DNA of 8,026 bases from Eudoraea sp. (GTDB taxonomy: Bacteria; Bacteroidota; Bacteroidia; Flavobacteriales; Flavobacteriaceae), in assembly GCA_024642325.1 (NCBI GenBank), contig JAHEBI010000087.1:1-8026 (forward strand), given 5' to 3'. The notes under the pieces were generated by a model that saw nothing but the letters and a program-made list of their open reading frames with translations, ran no database searches and was not told the origin of the DNA. The translations under genes were made by a program, and so were the position numbers. Shown here piece after piece: positions 6,691 to 8,026 of the stretch; positions within the stretch are counted from its first letter, which is position 1; each line of letters opens with the position of its first letter.

Positions 6691-6698
6691 CAAATGTA
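6691..6698 (-). promoter_or_regulatory. Candidate -7 promoter box for pyrE, overlapping the Nudix start codon
   Basis: On the minus strand this reads TACATTTG, an exact TAnnTTTG match, ending 4 nt before the pyrE ATG. Transcription would then begin at or next to the A of the start codon, giving an almost leaderless mRNA. The box includes the ATG (6694-6696) of the divergent Nudix gene. No TTG stands at the proper -33 distance, so it could be chance. Confidence 0.3.
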
Positions 6699-7281
6699 TA
6701 AAGTTTTTGTTAAAGATTCCCCTTTGATTTTAACAAACAAACTCTCAGATACCGTGAATGGGGAATACTTTTTGTTAAATGGCGTCGCTATTAATTCCGC
6801 AATAGATGCATTGTCTAAAAAAAAGATAGACCGGGCGTTTATCTATCATCCTAACCACGAAGAAATATTAAAAAAGTTTACCAAAAAAATCCCGTTGGAA
6901 ATTGCCGGAGGTGGCGTGGTGACAAACAAAAAAGGAAAAGTTCTTTTCATATATAGAAATAATAAATGGGACCTGCCCAAAGGTAAACTGGAAAAAGGGG
7001 AGTCTATTGAAGAATGTGCACTTAGGGAAGTTGAGGAAGAAACAGGCGTAAAAGGGTTGAAGATTGAAAACTTTCTCCGGACTACTTACCATATTTTTAA
7101 AAAAAACGGTAATTATAGACTCAAGGAAGTTCATTGGTATGCTATGAAAACCACGTACAAGGGAGAATTAACAGGCCAAAAAAATGAAGGTATTGAAAAA
7201 GTAAAGTGGAAGGGCCCACAGCAAATCCATAAAGCCCTGGAAAATTCCTATACCAATATCAGATCACTTTTTGCAGATTAG
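6694..7281 (+). CDS. Nudix hydrolase with N-terminal extension
   Basis: Predicted to hydrolyse a nucleoside diphosphate linked to another group, releasing the nucleotide part; the substrate cannot be read from the sequence. The 195-residue protein has a perfect Nudix box (GX5EX7REUXEEXGU) from Gly97 to Val119, with Glu103, the REVEEE cluster at 111-116 and Gly118, which bind the catalytic metals. The preceding AGGGVVTNKKGKVLFIYR (71-88) and KWDLPKG (91-97) are the usual entry strands. Residues 1-70 form an additional N-terminal part of mixed strands and helices that I do not recognise as a named domain. An in-frame ATG at 6667 would add nine residues lying inside pyrE; the ATG at 6694 is more natural. 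It is divergent from pyrE (7 bp) and convergent with the M14-like gene (7 bp). No convincing promoter was found upstream. Confidence 0.88.
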   Translation: MYKVFVKDSPLILTNKLSDTVNGEYFLLNGVAINSAIDALSKKKIDRAFIYHPNHEEILKKFTKKIPLEIAGGGVVTNKKGKVLFIYRNNKWDLPKGKLEKGESIEECALREVEEETGVKGLKIENFLRTTYHIFKKNGNYRLKEVHWYAMKTTYKGELTGQKNEGIEKVKWKGPQQIHKALENSYTNIRSLFAD

Positions 7282-7288
7282 CTGCTTT

Positions 7289-8026
7289 TTACTTTGTAAC
7301 CGTATCCTTGGGAATGCGATATACAGGATATTGCAAATGGGAAGTTTCATAATATTTTGAGTGTTCATAAATCCATTGCAATTGATCATAAGAATTTTGA
7401 CTAAAGGCTTGGTCCATCTCTTTTTTAAATTCAAAACTCTCCCGAAGGCGAACATTGTTTTCTAATATTTCAATGGCAAGATCCTCGAATACATAAGGAG
7501 AGAATCCTTCTTTTTGCTGTAAAATAGGATCAAAAAAATTCCAATTGAAAAAAGAATCTACAGCTGCGGGTTCGAGCGTTTCCAAAATATATCTGATTCC
7601 CTCCTGATCTGTTGGAATTATATAATCACCGGCATTTATTGTTAAGAGTTGGCTAGATGACGATACCTCCGTGTCGTAATGTGGATAATGTCCTTCATAG
7701 GCATTATCTCTCGTTTTATAATCTTTTATTTTATAGACTTCTGCTATTCGAGAGGTGTCTTCTTTTACCATTGAATATAAAATCCCGTTTAAATCCATAA
7801 GATTTATAACCTCCTTCCACGCCTTACGGACAATATATGCCTCAGGAATTTTCACTGAATCCTCAGGGATAAAATAATTTAGATAGGTGATTTCTTTGTC
7901 AAATGGCCTGTTGCGGTCATATTTTAGTCTTGGCAGGCCCGTAATCTGACTTTCAATAGTGTCTGCTTCATAACCTTTGAAATTCAATGTAGTTGTGCGA
8001 GTGGAATCAATTTTCCAGGCTAATGG
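7289..8026 (-). CDS. C-terminal part of a probable M14-family carboxypeptidase-like protein (partial)
   Basis: The reading frame is open to the right edge, so the 5' end lies outside; 245 residues are visible, ending at the TAA at 7289-7291. The codon at 7985-7987 is TTG and the upstream frame continues sensibly (AWKIDSTRTT), so this is not a real start. The visible part resembles the region after the catalytic domain in Bacteroidota M14 metallopeptidases: IPEAYIV (60-66 of the visible part), then a section ending GDYIIPTDQEG, and DSFFNWNFFDPILQQKEGF (157-175), a motif that I recall from that group. The zinc-binding HxxE and His and the catalytic Glu would lie upstream and cannot be checked, nor can a signal peptide. 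Family assignment is moderate; activity is untested by this window. Confidence 0.6.
   Translation of the reverse strand, partial: PLAWKIDSTRTTTLNFKGYEADTIESQITGLPRLKYDRNRPFDKEITYLNYFIPEDSVKIPEAYIVRKAWKEVINLMDLNGILYSMVKEDTSRIAEVYKIKDYKTRDNAYEGHYPHYDTEVSSSSQLLTINAGDYIIPTDQEGIRYILETLEPAAVDSFFNWNFFDPILQQKEGFSPYVFEDLAIEILENNVRLRESFEFKKEMDQAFSQNSYDQLQWIYEHSKYYETSHLQYPVYRIPKDTVTK

Noticed and set aside
6868..7134. 88-codon minus-strand open frame opposite the Nudix box
   Set aside because: Shadow of the Nudix gene; no own features.
7264..7455. 63-codon minus-strand open frame overlapping the M14-like gene in another frame
   Set aside because: Overlaps the longer, family-like frame on the same strand and the Nudix 3' end; no support.
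7985..7987. TTG as the start codon of the right-most gene
   Set aside because: The frame is open upstream to the window edge with sensible protein sequence, and the visible part matches only the C-terminal section of a longer family.

Overview
The window is an AT-rich, densely packed chromosomal segment of housekeeping genes. Several features point to a member of the Bacteroidota, most likely class Flavobacteriia: the gene content and order, an 86-residue bacterial acyl-CoA-binding protein, a short single-polypeptide phosphatidylserine decarboxylase, start codons without Shine-Dalgarno sequences, and TAnnTTTG-type -7 promoter boxes. The genus cannot be named from the sequence alone. No mobile element, tRNA, rRNA, CRISPR array or foreign-looking island was seen, and no stretch over 100 bases lacks a gene.

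Left part (17-4778, all minus strand, transcribed right to left): one compact cluster rsfS - ftsH - LUD-domain gene - cdsA - psd - acyl-CoA-binding protein. The largest gap is 58 nt (between ftsH and the LUD gene). The last two junctions, cdsA/psd and psd/acyl-CoA-binding protein, are 11-nt coding overlaps. The products cover ribosome silencing (RsfS), membrane proteolysis (FtsH), CDP-diacylglycerol synthesis (CdsA), phosphatidylethanolamine formation (Psd) and acyl-CoA handling, which together look like a membrane-biogenesis and quality-control operon. The phosphatidylserine synthase that should act between CdsA and Psd is not in the window.

Middle (4779-5604): a 94-bp divergent intergenic region holds a good -7 box for rsfS and a weaker one for a plus-strand, single-function biotin-protein ligase (BirA type, no DNA-binding domain). 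A 43-bp convergent gap with a short AT-only hairpin follows.

Right part (5648-8026): pyrE (orotate phosphoribosyltransferase) and a small SRPBCC-fold gene 4 nt downstream run on the minus strand. A Nudix hydrolase gene runs divergently from pyrE, with only 7 bp between the two start codons. It converges, again with 7 bp between stops, on the 3' part of a minus-strand gene whose product resembles the C-terminal region of Bacteroidota M14-type carboxypeptidases. That last gene runs off the right edge, so its catalytic part is not visible.

I did not find a convincing undescribed biological system. The points most worth a second look are the stand-alone LUD protein inside the ftsH-cdsA operon, the acyl-CoA-binding protein overlapping psd, and the 7-bp pyrE/Nudix divergent junction with a candidate promoter overlapping the Nudix start codon.
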